A stretch of 64,000 nucleotides of DNA, from contig WMKK01000004.1 in NCBI GenBank assembly GCA_012295225.1, forward strand, positions 1 to 64,000, written 5' to 3'. Every line of letters starts with the position of its first letter. Positions within the stretch are counted from its first letter, which is position 1. A program made the position numbers and the translations under genes. The stretch comes from Ostreococcus mediterraneus (taxonomy: Eukaryota > Chlorophyta > Mamiellophyceae > Mamiellales > Bathycoccaceae). Under the pieces are notes generated by a model. It was not told the origin of the DNA. It ran no database searches and saw only the letters and a program-made list of their open reading frames with translations. Positions 9,283 to 19,391 of this stretch are shown here, one piece after another.

Positions 9283-10497
9283 TCAAATGGTGGACGCCAT
9301 CTTCTCCGCCGGAGCGTCTGCGTTTGCGTCCGCGTCCGCCGCCGCGAGGCGTTTGGCGCGCGACGCAGCAGCGTTCGCTGCCGATGCCGCCTCGACCGCA
9401 GCATCATCTACGACCGGTGCTTCCTCGAGCGGCTTCGCCATGCGCGCCTTGTGCTTGGCGGTCGCGCCTTGGTACCATCCGCGCGACGCGTACGAGTAAC
9501 ACTCCAATTTGCTCGCGCACAGCGCGTTGAACCAATTATCAAGCTTATACAGCGGTTCTTCGCGCATGTGCACCGCCATCTTGTCTAAAAACTTCTTGGA
9601 TACCATGTAAAGCCCCACTGGGAGGACTTCCCCGGCGTACACCGCGCGGTTTCGATACAACACGTAGGGGTTTAACCACGCCTTGTTGCTCATCAACGCC
9701 TCTGGGCGTTGGGCGTCATCCAAACCAACGCCGCGTTCGCCGCGATCGAGGAACAGCACGTCCCACGTTTGCGGTCCACGCAAAAGAAAACTCACGATGA
9801 ACGAATCAAACTCATTCGGAGGTCCGGTGTGGGTGTTGATGAAGGCGCCGGCGCTCGCCAACACGACGCTCTGCGCGTCGGCGTCCCGCGCCTTAACCCA
9901 CGCGATGACGTGCGAAAGCGTCTTCCCGGCATCCCCCTTGGCGCCCACGCGCTCGGCTGTTAAAGTCTTTGAATGTTCACCACCATCAAACTGTATCGCC
10001 GCACACGATTCAGAAACCTCAGGCGCGGCGCTTCGTAACCAGTCGAGCGCATCTTCGAGCTCCGCGCTCGGCCAGTTCTTTTCGAAATCATACTCCACCA
10101 CCCGATCGCTGTCCTTGCTTCCACCTCGACCGTGGTATAAATCCCAATTCGCACGCATGCGAGCATCCATGCTCGTGCTCGTCGCCGCATCGTCGTCATC
10201 ATCGATGGTTTTAGGCGTGATTCGCGTCGTTCGCGGAAACGTCGTCGCGCCCAACAACAAATCCACACCTCCGTTCGCCGACCCCAGCATCGCCGACGAC
10301 GACGGTACCGAAGACGCATAGGCGGCGATGCCGACGCAACATCCCACCGCCACCGCCACCGCCGCCGCGAACGACGACGACGACGAATTTGTCTTGTGTG
10401 ATGATGCGAATGGTGTTGCGCCCTCGACGGGTGATGTTCGTGGCAATAACGACGCCGACGCTTCGACGTCGACGGCGTCGCGCGCGAGGAAAGGCAT
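9283..10497 (-). CDS. Type II membrane protein, GT25-like fold without the usual acidic motif
   Basis: A 404-aa protein with a hydrophobic anchor at about residues 41-62 (SFAAAVAVAVGCCVGIAAY). The lumenal part follows the order of glycosyltransferase family 25: LSHVIAWVKA (the FLSHIALW-like block), a strand, TWDVLFLDRGE (as in DVLYLG) and GLYMVSKKFLDKM (as in AYLISRAGAKKL), then a short P-x-D-like segment. Where GT25 enzymes have an EDD(A/V) metal motif, this protein has LASAGAF, so it may be non-catalytic or only distantly related. The C-terminal ~60 residues are Ala/Asp-rich low complexity. Fold similarity is judged by eye, so function stays open. Confidence 0.6.
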   Translation of the reverse strand: MPFLARDAVDVEASASLLPRTSPVEGATPFASSHKTNSSSSSFAAAVAVAVGCCVGIAAYASSVPSSSAMLGSANGGVDLLLGATTFPRTTRITPKTIDDDDDAATSTSMDARMRANWDLYHGRGGSKDSDRVVEYDFEKNWPSAELEDALDWLRSAAPEVSESCAAIQFDGGEHSKTLTAERVGAKGDAGKTLSHVIAWVKARDADAQSVVLASAGAFINTHTGPPNEFDSFIVSFLLRGPQTWDVLFLDRGERGVGLDDAQRPEALMSNKAWLNPYVLYRNRAVYAGEVLPVGLYMVSKKFLDKMAVHMREEPLYKLDNWFNALCASKLECYSYASRGWYQGATAKHKARMAKPLEEAPVVDDAAVEAASAANAAASRAKRLAAADADANADAPAEKMASTI

Positions 10498-10731
10498 GGG
10501 AGCGTTCGCACGCGTGGTTCTGGACGACGCGAGCGTTCGGTTGCGGGCGTCGATGTGTGGCGCGGTGGAGGAACGATCAACGTTTGGTGTTACCGAGACT
10601 AGGGTCTAGAATGTATTGGTGTCTGGTGGTCTGTGGTGTGGTATCGTACAAAATACATGCGCTTGTGTGTGCTAATCATAATCAACGCGCCGCCGTGTGC
10701 GCAATCGTGGTCATCGTGATCGCGGTGAAGG

Positions 10732-13263
10732 CTATGCGCCTTCCCCACCGCCAGCAGCGGCGGCGAAGGAATCTAAATCCATGCTCTCGCGGTTGTCGCG
10801 GTAGAATTGCGTGACGGCGTCCAACGACCGAGTACGAATGGTGGAGCTAATGGCGACGAAATCGGTGCCGTATTGAAGTAAACCAGAAATGAATTTGGTT
10901 TTTTCGATATCCGTCCATTCGGGGCCTTTATGTGCCGCGGTCGATGCCGCGGTCGTTGGCGTTTTAGGACGGTCCTCCTTGGCGGCGTTTTCATCCTTGG
11001 CGTCGGCTTTGGCTTTGGCCTTGGCGGCTTTTTCCGCGCGCGCCTTGGCTTTAGCGGCTTTGTTTGCCGCAGCCAACGCCGCGCGCTCCAAACGCGCCTC
11101 TGCAGTCGGCGCCGAACGTTCTTCGCGCTCGCGCTGCGCCTCCACCGAGGCGGGGTTGAACGCCAACGCGCGCTTGGCGTCCGCGTACGCGCGCTTCTTC
11201 TTTGCCGCCGCGCGACGTCGTCCGCGAAAGCCATCATCCGTCTTTTGAAACTTGTAATAGTACATCACGCAGTCGCCAGTATCTCGCCGCTCCAAGTGCT
11301 GCGCAATGCGTCTGAAATTCTTCCCGTACGCGTTGAACTTTTCGTGAAAGATTTTCTTCTCCGCCGGGGTCCACGGTTTGATTTCATTCTCCAAACGCAT
11401 CGCGCGCACCGGGTCTTCGATGAGGCCGTTGCGACTGTCAAACACCGCGCAGCGACGATCTTCGCTGTCGAGAATCATATCTGGAATGCGAATCATGTGC
11501 CGAAGTTCCTCCTTGCGTTGTAAAGCCTTGATGATTTGCATTTCGTCATACTCGGAACGCGCGACGCCCGCGCTCAAATCGCCGCCAGCGCCGCCGCGGT
11601 TTCGCCCGACGCCGCGCGCCGAACCTCCGGGCGTTCCGAATCCCGCCGGTGTCGCCTTCCTTGACGATGCCTTGGTCTCCTTGGCGGCGAGCTTGTCGTT
11701 CGCGGCTTGTACAATCTTCACGCGCCAAATCTCGCGCTGCTTGATGTACCGCACGGCGTGGTCGTATTCCCGACGCTTGACGTCTTCGTGACGCTTTCGC
11801 AACGTTTCCGAAACTCTGCGCGCAACGTTTTGCCCATACGCAGTATTCGAAGCATCAATCACGCGCTTCACGACGGCGTCGAAATCCACGCGCTCGACGT
11901 CGCCCGGCAGCGGCAACCCGTACTCAGTTTTCACGCGCTCGAGCGCGCGCGCCTCCAACGATTTATTACTCGCGAGCGTGGATTCGACCTCTTCGAGCCG
12001 CGCTGCGCGTCGACGCGTCATGTCGCGCACCGACGTCGCCGCGAGCTTGGCGGCGTCTTGATTCATGCGCTTGGCCCCATGCGCGCCCCGCGGCGCGACG
12101 CGCTTGTTCTGGGCGTCTCGCGCCAACGCCGCCGCCTCTCGAATCTTCTCCCCAGCGATTTCCATCGCGCGCGCCGCGGATTTCTCCGCATTCACCAGTC
12201 GCTGTCGCAGCGCCTCGGTTTCCTTTTTATGTCGAGCCATTGCGTTCTTACGATCGCTCGCGGCGTCGTATTTCTCATCCTCGGCGGAGTTTTTCAGCGC
12301 CTCGAGTTCCTTCTCCAGCGACGCCACTTCGCCGTCAACGCGTTCCATTTGTCCCAACAGCGCATCCTTTGTCATCTTTAATCGTTGCTCCGCCGCCTTG
12401 GCCTTCTTGACGGTTTCCGGGTCCACCGTCGTCGCCGTCGCCGTCGCCGTCGCCGCCGCCGCGCTCTGCGCTCCTACTTTTGGCGGCGCCGGCGCTTGCG
12501 CGCTTGGCGTCGGCGCGGGCGACGCGCGATCCAACGTCTCATCCACTGGCGTCGCACGCGCCACCGGCGGCGCGCTCCGCTCCAACGCCGCACCCCACGC
12601 ACCAAATTTCCTCTTTTTCGGCGTCGCCGCGTCGCTCGTCGGCGTCGGCGTCGACGTCGTCGGCGCGAACCCCCCCACTCCTCCGCGTCCCCCGACGACT
12701 TCCCCAGTCTCGTACGACGACGCGGATGAATACACCGCCACCGCCGGCGGTCGCTGCTGACTCAACAAACTCGGCCGCGCGTGCTGCGTCTGTCGCACAT
12801 CCTTTAATAAACTCAGCCGCATCCCCGGCGGAGGAGCCGGCGTCGCCGACGCGGGCGACGCGACGACGTCGTACCCAGGTCTCGCCGGCGCGTTCACCCG
12901 CCCCGCCGTGGCGATCACCGGCGGCGGTATCGGCCCAGACGACGCGCGCGCGCCCGAACCCCATCGCGACGACGGCGGCGTCGGCGCCATCGTCGCCATC
13001 GTCGCCGTCGGCGTCGCCCCCGGCGTCAGCATCCCTGGCGGTGGCGCGATCCCGCGCGAGTACGGCGGCGGCGGATTCCGCGCGCCGAGCGGCGTGGTCG
13101 CCCCCGGCGGCGCGCCCATGGGCACCGGCGGTGGTGCGCGCTCGTCGCGCGCGCGTTCGCGTCCGGCGTTCGCGTGTCGCGGCGGCGAACGGTCCGACAT
13201 CGTCGCGCCCACGCGTCGTCGATCTGACGCCCATTCGCGCGTCGTCGTCCGATGGGTCGTCAT
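10732..13263 (-). CDS. SANT/Myb-domain chromatin co-repressor, NCoR/SMRT-like
   Basis: An 843-aa protein. The N-terminal ~270 residues are Pro/Ala/Gly-rich and disordered. A coiled coil follows (about 290-440, with MTKDALLGQMERVDGEVASL), then a charged region with LQRKEELRHMIRIPDMILD. Two SANT domains are visible: KPWTPAEKKIFHEKFNAYGKNF with MYYYKFQK, and PEWTDIEKTKFISGLLQYG with AVTQFYRDNRESMDLD. Paired SANT domains with the RIPDMILD-like element resemble NCoR/SMRT-type proteins, which bring histone deacetylases to chromatin. The open frame extends to a GTG at 13287; ATG 13263 is used and ATG 13200 is a good alternative. A KAKARAEKAAK-type stretch separates the two SANT domains. Confidence 0.82.
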   Translation of the reverse strand: MTTHRTTTREWASDRRRVGATMSDRSPPRHANAGRERARDERAPPPVPMGAPPGATTPLGARNPPPPYSRGIAPPPGMLTPGATPTATMATMAPTPPSSRWGSGARASSGPIPPPVIATAGRVNAPARPGYDVVASPASATPAPPPGMRLSLLKDVRQTQHARPSLLSQQRPPAVAVYSSASSYETGEVVGGRGGVGGFAPTTSTPTPTSDAATPKKRKFGAWGAALERSAPPVARATPVDETLDRASPAPTPSAQAPAPPKVGAQSAAAATATATATTVDPETVKKAKAAEQRLKMTKDALLGQMERVDGEVASLEKELEALKNSAEDEKYDAASDRKNAMARHKKETEALRQRLVNAEKSAARAMEIAGEKIREAAALARDAQNKRVAPRGAHGAKRMNQDAAKLAATSVRDMTRRRAARLEEVESTLASNKSLEARALERVKTEYGLPLPGDVERVDFDAVVKRVIDASNTAYGQNVARRVSETLRKRHEDVKRREYDHAVRYIKQREIWRVKIVQAANDKLAAKETKASSRKATPAGFGTPGGSARGVGRNRGGAGGDLSAGVARSEYDEMQIIKALQRKEELRHMIRIPDMILDSEDRRCAVFDSRNGLIEDPVRAMRLENEIKPWTPAEKKIFHEKFNAYGKNFRRIAQHLERRDTGDCVMYYYKFQKTDDGFRGRRRAAAKKKRAYADAKRALAFNPASVEAQREREERSAPTAEARLERAALAAANKAAKAKARAEKAAKAKAKADAKDENAAKEDRPKTPTTAASTAAHKGPEWTDIEKTKFISGLLQYGTDFVAISSTIRTRSLDAVTQFYRDNRESMDLDSFAAAAGGGEGA

Positions 13264-13382
13264 GTATAATACCCATAACTTTCGCACCCCTAGCGCGCGC
13301 TCGCGTGGTCCGCGACATTTACCGGCTCACGTATTGTACGACGTCTCACTCCCATGTGTTCGTCGCGACACGCGCGTGCGAT

Positions 13383-13518
13383 GGGGCATTGGTCTAGTGG
13401 TATGATTTTCGCTTAGGGGTGATCGCGACGATCGCAACCGAATAAATAGCCTTTCCTCGTCGTATTGGAGACGAGATTAACCTGCGAAAGGTCATGGGTT
13501 CGATTCCCATATGCCCCC
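13383..13518 (+). tRNA. trnP-AGG: tRNA-Pro(AGG), intron-containing
   Basis: The acceptor stem GGGGCAT (13383-13389) pairs with ATGCCCC (13511-13517), with discriminator C at 13518. The D-arm reads GGTCTAGTGGTA. The anticodon stem TTCGC (13408-13412) pairs with GCGAA (13484-13488), and the anticodon AGG is at 13415-13417. The T-arm contains GGTTCGATTCC. A 64-nt insert at 13419-13482 sits exactly one base 3' of the anticodon, the canonical nuclear tRNA intron position. The mature sequence closely matches plant tRNA-Pro(AGG). The gene lies between the NCoR-like gene and a CGT microsatellite. Confidence 0.95.
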
Positions 13519-13674
13519 ATTCGTGGTGTAGACTTTTTAAGCCCATCATTCTTTTTTTTAAATTCATTGGAACATAACAAAGTTTACATCTGTTCTATAT
13601 TGTATACAATGGCTTATATCGTTTTAAGTATGATAGAAGATGCGCGCGTCGCATTCGACGACTCGAATACATAA

Positions 13675-13675
<1 letters not shown>

Positions 13676-13737
<62 letters not shown>

Positions 13738-13738
13738 T
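13676..13738. repeat. (CGT)n / (GTC)n microsatellite
   Basis: A perfect run of about 20 GTC triplets in the spacer between the tRNA gene and the 14221 membrane protein. The rest of 13519-14220 shows no supported gene, only low-complexity Arg/Ser frames. A pyrimidine/T-rich stretch at about 14160-14190 lies just before the downstream start codon. Confidence 0.9.
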
Positions 13739-14220
13739 CGCGTGCTTTTAAAAAATTTCATACTCGTCGCGGGCTCGGGGTGCGCGTTCAACAGACGCGA
13801 ATCGATGCCGCGACGTCGACGTTCTCGGGGAGGTCGAAAGTCGCGAAAGTCACGGATTCCGGGCGATGACGACCACGCGGACGCAACTCGTACATTAACA
13901 GAAAAATCCCATTCTTCGTCTCACGTTATCGCCGTCGTCGTACGTATTGTAGTCCGGACTTTAGACAGAAATCTGTCTGTACGGCGTTGAATTGCATAAT
14001 ACACGTAGTACTTTATGGGTTAACATGCTATGAAACGAGTTCCGGGTCGGCCACCCGCCGGAGATTGTAGGCTCCCCCCCGCCCCGCCGTCGTGTGTGCC
14101 GCGCACGCGGCACTCGACGACGCACGCGCGAAAGCGCACGTCGCGCGCGGTGACGAAACTTCCGTTCTTTTCTTTTTTTTCACGCGTGTCACGCATCGCG
14201 ACGCGTCGTCGACGAACGCC

Positions 14221-17160
14221 ATGGCGGGCGCGCAACGGTTTGCAAAACACCGGGGCATCGTCGTCGCGTGCGCCGTCGTGGCCGCGGTCGCGCTCGCGCT
14301 CGGTCTCGGTCTCGGGTTGACAAAAGACGACACCGCGGCGGGCGTGTACGTGTACGGCGATACTACGCTCACGGGGTTCAATAAGGCTGAATTCGAATCC
14401 TCGGCTTCGAACGCGCTCAACTTTCGAAAGGGTGTCGCGTCGCTGTCGTCCACGGTGGACGTCGCGGACGTTTCGATCACGAGCGTGACGGACGTGGCGC
14501 GCCGAAGGCGTCGAAACGCTCTTCGACGAATGTTGGCGGTCACGTCACAAGTGAATGTCGACTTTACTATCAAAGTGGAGACAAACGCCGAGCAAACCAC
14601 CGTGAAGGCGACGTACGTCGCCGCCACTCCCACGGTGTTGCTGACGGCGCTCAACAACGAGGGCTTGAGTGTGACGTCGGTGACGACCATCACGGTGACC
14701 GAATTGGCGCCTTCACCATCCGCGACGCCGCCCGCGACGCCGCCCGCGACACCGCCCGCGACGCCGCCCGCGACTGGGGTCACGGAACTCGTTGGCGTCG
14801 CGAAGAAGAAAGCAGTCGCGTCGGCTCTCAAATTTAAACACGTGGCGCTTGCTCCATCGGCAGGTCTCAATACGTCCGTCTCCACCGGTGTTTCCCGAGA
14901 ACGCTTCGAACGTCGATCTCTCCTGCAGGTAGAGGCTCTGGATACGGATTCATTTGACGATACTTCCGACTACAAGACGCACCCGAAGACTTCGACGTAC
15001 GTTGAGAGCATGAGCGACACCGTGTTTGAGACGCTCAACATGATTTTGTGCTTTATCGATTCAACCAACTGGCCGGAAAACTTGAACACCGGTGCGTACA
15101 TCACCGAGCTCGATCCGTATAACTGCGATAACCTTGACGGCGATCGTGTCAAGGGTAAGGTTCAGTACCGCTTTATCGTAAACGCCTCCGGGCCCGAGCT
15201 CGGCGACGACGACGACGACGACGCGCGCACAGAGTACAAGGTGAATATCTGGGTTCATCTCGCAGACAATGAATATATGCCGTACGTCGACACACAACTG
15301 TTCATAGAAAAAGATGACGTCGTTATCAAAGGTGCAGAGGTTTTCGTGAAAAAGCAAACCTTCACGTACGCGACACCGGAAGGCGCGGGCATGCAGATGA
15401 AGGGTTTCGTGCAAGCGTTGTGTGACATCGGAGACGAAGACTCGGAGTGCGCGTCAGAGACGATTCAATTCTTTGAGCAATTTAAAGATGGGGAAAATGA
15501 AATGTCACGCGCTTTCAAAGTTCACGCCTCGAGTAGCGGAACGAAAGCTGTCTTCATAGAGCCAGACGATGAAAATGGCACGTCCTTTGTCGGTAAAATG
15601 GTGTCTGATAGCGAGCACATGAAAATGACGTATCGTGGCAGTGAGTCGTGCGACAAACTCGACGATCGAGGGTATTTGGGCCAGAGGTACACCGTTTTCG
15701 ACGAAAGCGGCAAACGCGTCTCTCTGCAAAGTTACGCGAACCTCGTCTCCGAGGACACGACGTACAGAGCAACCATGTTCTACCCCGGCTCTGTGTACGT
15801 CGATACGTACACGAGCGCTGGGGAGATGGATGCTACGACGAAAACGGCTGCGCTCGCCGCCTTTGAAGACGGCAAAACCGTCAAAGAAATCATCGACTAT
15901 GACAATCCAGCGGTGACGAAAACGCTACGCGTCCGACGCGGCGTGTTGTACAAAATGACATCCGCCGACGTTCCCGTGAGCACGTACAAAGACGCCATCG
16001 TCGTCGGCTGGACGTACGCGGACAACAAATATTCTGAGCTTCAAATCAAGTACGACTCGTCCTCTGAAGTGTTACAAATCGTTTCAAAGCGAGAACAAAC
16101 GTCGACTCTCGGTAGCAACACAATCAGCACGCCTCGCCCGTTGACCATGGAGGACTTGAACAACGAACCTCTCTTCGTCTGGGGAAGCATTTTCGGACGA
16201 GGCAGCGCCACTCTGCTCAACTTGACGCATTACGCCGTGGCGGATGAGGAAACTGTGCAACCTGGAAGTCTCACAAGTGACTTGACGTTGACGTGTGGCA
16301 GCGAATGCGCGAACGTGTCCACGTTTTCAAATTTGCAAGAAAACAATAGTGGTAACGATATGAGGTACGAGTCGCCGACACGGGACGACGCTCGAAGCAC
16401 GTACAAAGAGTACACGTTCAAAAAAGACGACTTTACGCTGCTCGAGGGCGCGACGGAGGTGGTGTACGATCCAAGCAACACTAATTTTAACTGGGACATG
16501 TACGGCGTCTTCATGACGCTCTTCGAAGCTTCTACAGAAAATTTAGCCACTCTCAACTGCGCTGCGACGTCAGAGAAGTGCGAACACGCGTCCAAGCTCA
16601 GCGTCCACTACGAATGGCGTTCGAGTCCGCAGCACTCCATGGCGTGGCTCGAAGATCCGAACGACGCGGACGATAAAAAGTTCATGGTGGCCCCGCTTCA
16701 ACTTCAAGGACGAATGCCGACGGATGCCAGCGCGATCCCTCCGACACCCTCCGGAGCGAATTACGCGGGAGCCAACCTCGACCTGCGATACGAAGGAGGG
16801 TGGATGGCTGGAACGCCGCAGACGTGTTTCAATCCGCAAACAGGCGAGCGAAAGACGCCGACGTACAACAATGACGGTTTCATCAAATGTTCGGATTCGA
16901 GTGACGAGGTGTGGTGGACGCGTTCAGACGTCGTCATTCCAGACGGTATCACGCTTCAAGAACCGTCTACATCGAAAAGGTACGTCGTCAAGGTGGACTC
17001 CGCGGTCGAATTACTCGTTCGAGCCGAAAGCTCCGCGTGTGATTCTTTGACGTACGCCACGGATATCGAGCTGCCCACGGAGAGCGATTACGAAGCCTTC
17101 ACCATGCCGACGAAGCCGGATATCGCGACGCTCACAGTCAAAGAAACGGATAAGAACTGA
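14221..17160 (+). CDS. Large type II membrane / secreted-domain protein
   Basis: A 979-aa protein with a single anchor at residues 12-33 (IVVACAVVAAVALALGLG) and a long extracytoplasmic part. Residues ~40-160 form a small alpha/beta domain of a kind often seen in secreted algal proteins (GFNKAEFESSASNALNF, VADVSITSVT, SVTTITVTE). A Pro/Ala/Thr repeat (PPAT four times, about residues 167-184) follows as a linker. The remaining ~780 residues are beta-rich, with scattered cysteines and Thr/Ser, and resemble no family I know. A surface or scale-related role is possible but unproven. The frame reads upstream to a GTG at 14092, but the first ATG is 14221. Confidence 0.8.
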   Translation: MAGAQRFAKHRGIVVACAVVAAVALALGLGLGLTKDDTAAGVYVYGDTTLTGFNKAEFESSASNALNFRKGVASLSSTVDVADVSITSVTDVARRRRRNALRRMLAVTSQVNVDFTIKVETNAEQTTVKATYVAATPTVLLTALNNEGLSVTSVTTITVTELAPSPSATPPATPPATPPATPPATGVTELVGVAKKKAVASALKFKHVALAPSAGLNTSVSTGVSRERFERRSLLQVEALDTDSFDDTSDYKTHPKTSTYVESMSDTVFETLNMILCFIDSTNWPENLNTGAYITELDPYNCDNLDGDRVKGKVQYRFIVNASGPELGDDDDDDARTEYKVNIWVHLADNEYMPYVDTQLFIEKDDVVIKGAEVFVKKQTFTYATPEGAGMQMKGFVQALCDIGDEDSECASETIQFFEQFKDGENEMSRAFKVHASSSGTKAVFIEPDDENGTSFVGKMVSDSEHMKMTYRGSESCDKLDDRGYLGQRYTVFDESGKRVSLQSYANLVSEDTTYRATMFYPGSVYVDTYTSAGEMDATTKTAALAAFEDGKTVKEIIDYDNPAVTKTLRVRRGVLYKMTSADVPVSTYKDAIVVGWTYADNKYSELQIKYDSSSEVLQIVSKREQTSTLGSNTISTPRPLTMEDLNNEPLFVWGSIFGRGSATLLNLTHYAVADEETVQPGSLTSDLTLTCGSECANVSTFSNLQENNSGNDMRYESPTRDDARSTYKEYTFKKDDFTLLEGATEVVYDPSNTNFNWDMYGVFMTLFEASTENLATLNCAATSEKCEHASKLSVHYEWRSSPQHSMAWLEDPNDADDKKFMVAPLQLQGRMPTDASAIPPTPSGANYAGANLDLRYEGGWMAGTPQTCFNPQTGERKTPTYNNDGFIKCSDSSDEVWWTRSDVVIPDGITLQEPSTSKRYVVKVDSAVELLVRAESSACDSLTYATDIELPTESDYEAFTMPTKPDIATLTVKETDKN

Positions 17161-17716
17161 TCGACCGCGCGCGAGAATCGACGATTCGAACGAGTGAATG
17201 AGTACATCACGTCACGGAAGCGTCGCCTTTTGTGTTCAAGAACTCAAGACATCAAACACTACCGGTAATAGAATCATGTGAATGCCAATCATCATCATCA
17301 TCCATCATCTATCATCTACCGGTATCATTTATCATCTTATACATCTACGGTATATTCGTCTCGAGAGGAGGATAATCGGCGCGCCGCGAGGTCTGGAAGT
17401 ATGTGTAAGGTATCGTCGCCAGACGACGTTGACGATCGATCGGTGACGCTCGAGATGAAATTACATAAAATACCACGCTTTAAAATTCTACCGTACCGGT
17501 ACTGGTATAAAATACGCTTTAATACAATTACTGTACATATAGTTGGTACTTTAATAGATCCCGACGACGTCGCTTTCGACGCCGTAAACCGAGCACCCAT
17601 CGCCTCGTCGCTCGAGGCGACTACGTCATTCACGCATTCGTTACATCAATCAACGCTGGTATTGCACACGTCGCCCCCGCTGAGACCTATATATCGCTAC
17701 GCGTGTTTTGCGCCTT
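17161..17716. other. Intergenic region with TACCGGTA motifs
   Basis: Convergent spacer between the membrane-protein gene and the RNA methyltransferase gene. It contains an ATC-rich stretch (about 17285-17335), two or three copies of the palindrome TACCGGTA or close variants (17260-17267, 17317-17324, 17494-17501) and AT-rich patches. No gene is supported. Confidence 0.5.
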
Positions 17717-19036
17717 CTACGCGCGCACGAAGACGCCGACGAGTTCGATCCAACGCCTCGACGTGGGCGCGTGGTCGAACGCGGCTAAGCGCGAGAGCGT
17801 AAATCCGCGCGCGATGAAGCCTCGTTCGGGGTCTTCGATGTCGCGTTTCAGCGACAACGCATCGCACGCGACGTAAATCACGGCGTCGAACGCCTTTGAT
17901 GAGGTGATAAAATCGAGCGTTTTCGCATCCAAGCCGGCGCGAGGCGGATCGACGAGAACGACGGCGCGTTCGTCGTCGTCGTCGCGCGGCGCTCGTTGAG
18001 CGCTCGCCCAATCCTCCGCGGCGGCGTTGACAATGGTGGCGTTCGTCACGTTGTTTCGCGCAAAGTTCTCTCGCGCGGCGTCGACAAGCGCGGGATTGAT
18101 TTCCACCGCGAGCGCGCCGCCGCGGAAATACGGCGCGAGCGTCACCGTGTGATTGCCACATCCCGCGTACAGCTCGACGAAGCGCGTCGCGCGCTCGTCG
18201 CCATTCGCCGTGAGCTCGCGCGCGACGTCGCATAAGAAATTCGCCGTGAGTTCGGCGACGTCGGGATTTGGGTTCGAAAACGACCCCTCGGTGTGCTTGA
18301 ATTCAACAACGCGACGACCGTCGCACGTCGTCGTCGTCATCGTCTCCACCACGAAATCCTGCCCGACGACGTACGGCGCGCGCGTACGCCGTCGACGCAC
18401 CACGCCAACAATCGTCGAGTCATCCTTCATCATTGCCGCCGCGAACGCGTCAAACGCGCGTCTGTCCTCCTCCTCGTCCTCCTCGTCCACTCCGCGCGTC
18501 TTCGTCTTCGTCGTCGTCGTCACCCCGACGACGACTTGGTCACCGACGCGATTGGTTAAAAAATTCACCGCCGCCACGCGTCGACGAACGCCTCTGTGCG
18601 ACGACCGATTCACGACGCGCGCGAACGCCCCCGCGGCGCGCTCCACGCCCGCGGCGCCGTCAGGAAACGCATCCACCGCGCGCGCCTCGCCCCCCGACGC
18701 CGTGGCTAACCGCACTGTGTCCCCCGCGTCGCCGCGCGCGATCCCGAACGCCGCGCGCGCGCGAAACCCGCGCGCGCGCGGCGATGGAAACGTCTCCACC
18801 GTCGTCCGCGCGCCATCGCGATATGCGTTAAAGTTGTCCCGCACGAAGCGCACTTTGTCGGCGAAAAACCCACCACCACCGTCGTCCTCCTCCTCCTCCT
18901 CGTCGTCGTCGTCGCGCGCGCCGTCGCGCGTCGTCGCGCGACGGCGCCGAACGCGCGCTCTCGCGCGTCGCCCCGTCCCCGTCCCCGTCCCCGTCATCGT
19001 CATCGCGCGCGACGGCGCGCGCGCCGACGTCGGCAT
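17717..19036 (-). CDS. RNA (uracil-5-)-methyltransferase, TrmA family
   Basis: A 439-aa class I methyltransferase of the TrmA/RlmC-D type, which makes m5U in tRNA or rRNA. Motifs in order are EGSFSNPNPDVAE (as in FSQPN), the SAM site ELYAGCGNHTVTLAPYF with AVEINP, VLVDPPRAGLD, the nucleophile loop IYVACDALSLKRD (conserved Cys in ACD) and a final block AFDHAPTSRRWIELVGVF carrying the catalytic-base Glu. The first ~50 residues are Arg/Asp/Glu-rich and could include an organellar transit peptide. The internal acidic insert DEEDEEEDRRAFD is unusual. No iron-sulfur Cys cluster is evident. Its C-terminus faces the large membrane-protein gene. Confidence 0.87.
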   Translation of the reverse strand: MPTSARAPSRAMTMTGTGTGTGRRARARVRRRRATTRDGARDDDDEEEEEDDGGGGFFADKVRFVRDNFNAYRDGARTTVETFPSPRARGFRARAAFGIARGDAGDTVRLATASGGEARAVDAFPDGAAGVERAAGAFARVVNRSSHRGVRRRVAAVNFLTNRVGDQVVVGVTTTTKTKTRGVDEEDEEEDRRAFDAFAAAMMKDDSTIVGVVRRRRTRAPYVVGQDFVVETMTTTTCDGRRVVEFKHTEGSFSNPNPDVAELTANFLCDVARELTANGDERATRFVELYAGCGNHTVTLAPYFRGGALAVEINPALVDAARENFARNNVTNATIVNAAAEDWASAQRAPRDDDDERAVVLVDPPRAGLDAKTLDFITSSKAFDAVIYVACDALSLKRDIEDPERGFIARGFTLSRLAAFDHAPTSRRWIELVGVFVRA

Positions 19037-19266
19037 ACGCGGCGGTCGTCTTTACGCGCGCGTCGGCGTCGCGATCGATGACGCCCCGCGTCGCGGCGTC
19101 GACGCCGCCGCACCGGTCGTCTCGAGACGCATCGATGGTTCGCGACGGGACGAGGGATTCCACGCGCGCGCGTCGTCGCGAGCGATGACGACGCGCGCCG
19201 CGACGGTGCCTGCGCGCGTCGCTCCCGTCCGTCCTCCGTCGTCGTCCGTCCGTCGTCCTCCGTCGT

Positions 19267-19307
<41 letters not shown>

Positions 19308-19391
19308 TCGCGCGGTCGCGCGCGTCCACGCCACTCGACGTCGTGTACGCACGTATTGGGGTGAATATAGCGCCATATATTGGTACGAGTA

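Noticed and set aside
12065-13405. Several long plus-strand frames opposite the NCoR-like gene
   Set aside because: They are Ala/Arg/Pro/Ser low-complexity shadows produced by GC-rich codons of the minus-strand SANT protein; no domain is visible in them.
13676-13738. Possible CRISPR-like or regulatory repeat array
   Set aside because: It is a perfect trinucleotide microsatellite without spacers. No CRISPR array is present anywhere in the window, as expected for a eukaryote.
13640-13990. 116-codon plus-strand ORF over the CGT microsatellite
   Set aside because: A third of it is poly-Ser from the microsatellite and the rest is Arg-rich without family features.
18153-19364. 403-codon plus-strand frame opposite the TrmA-like gene
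   Set aside because: It is almost entirely Ser/Thr/Arg/Val, antisense to conserved methyltransferase motifs, with no domain of its own.
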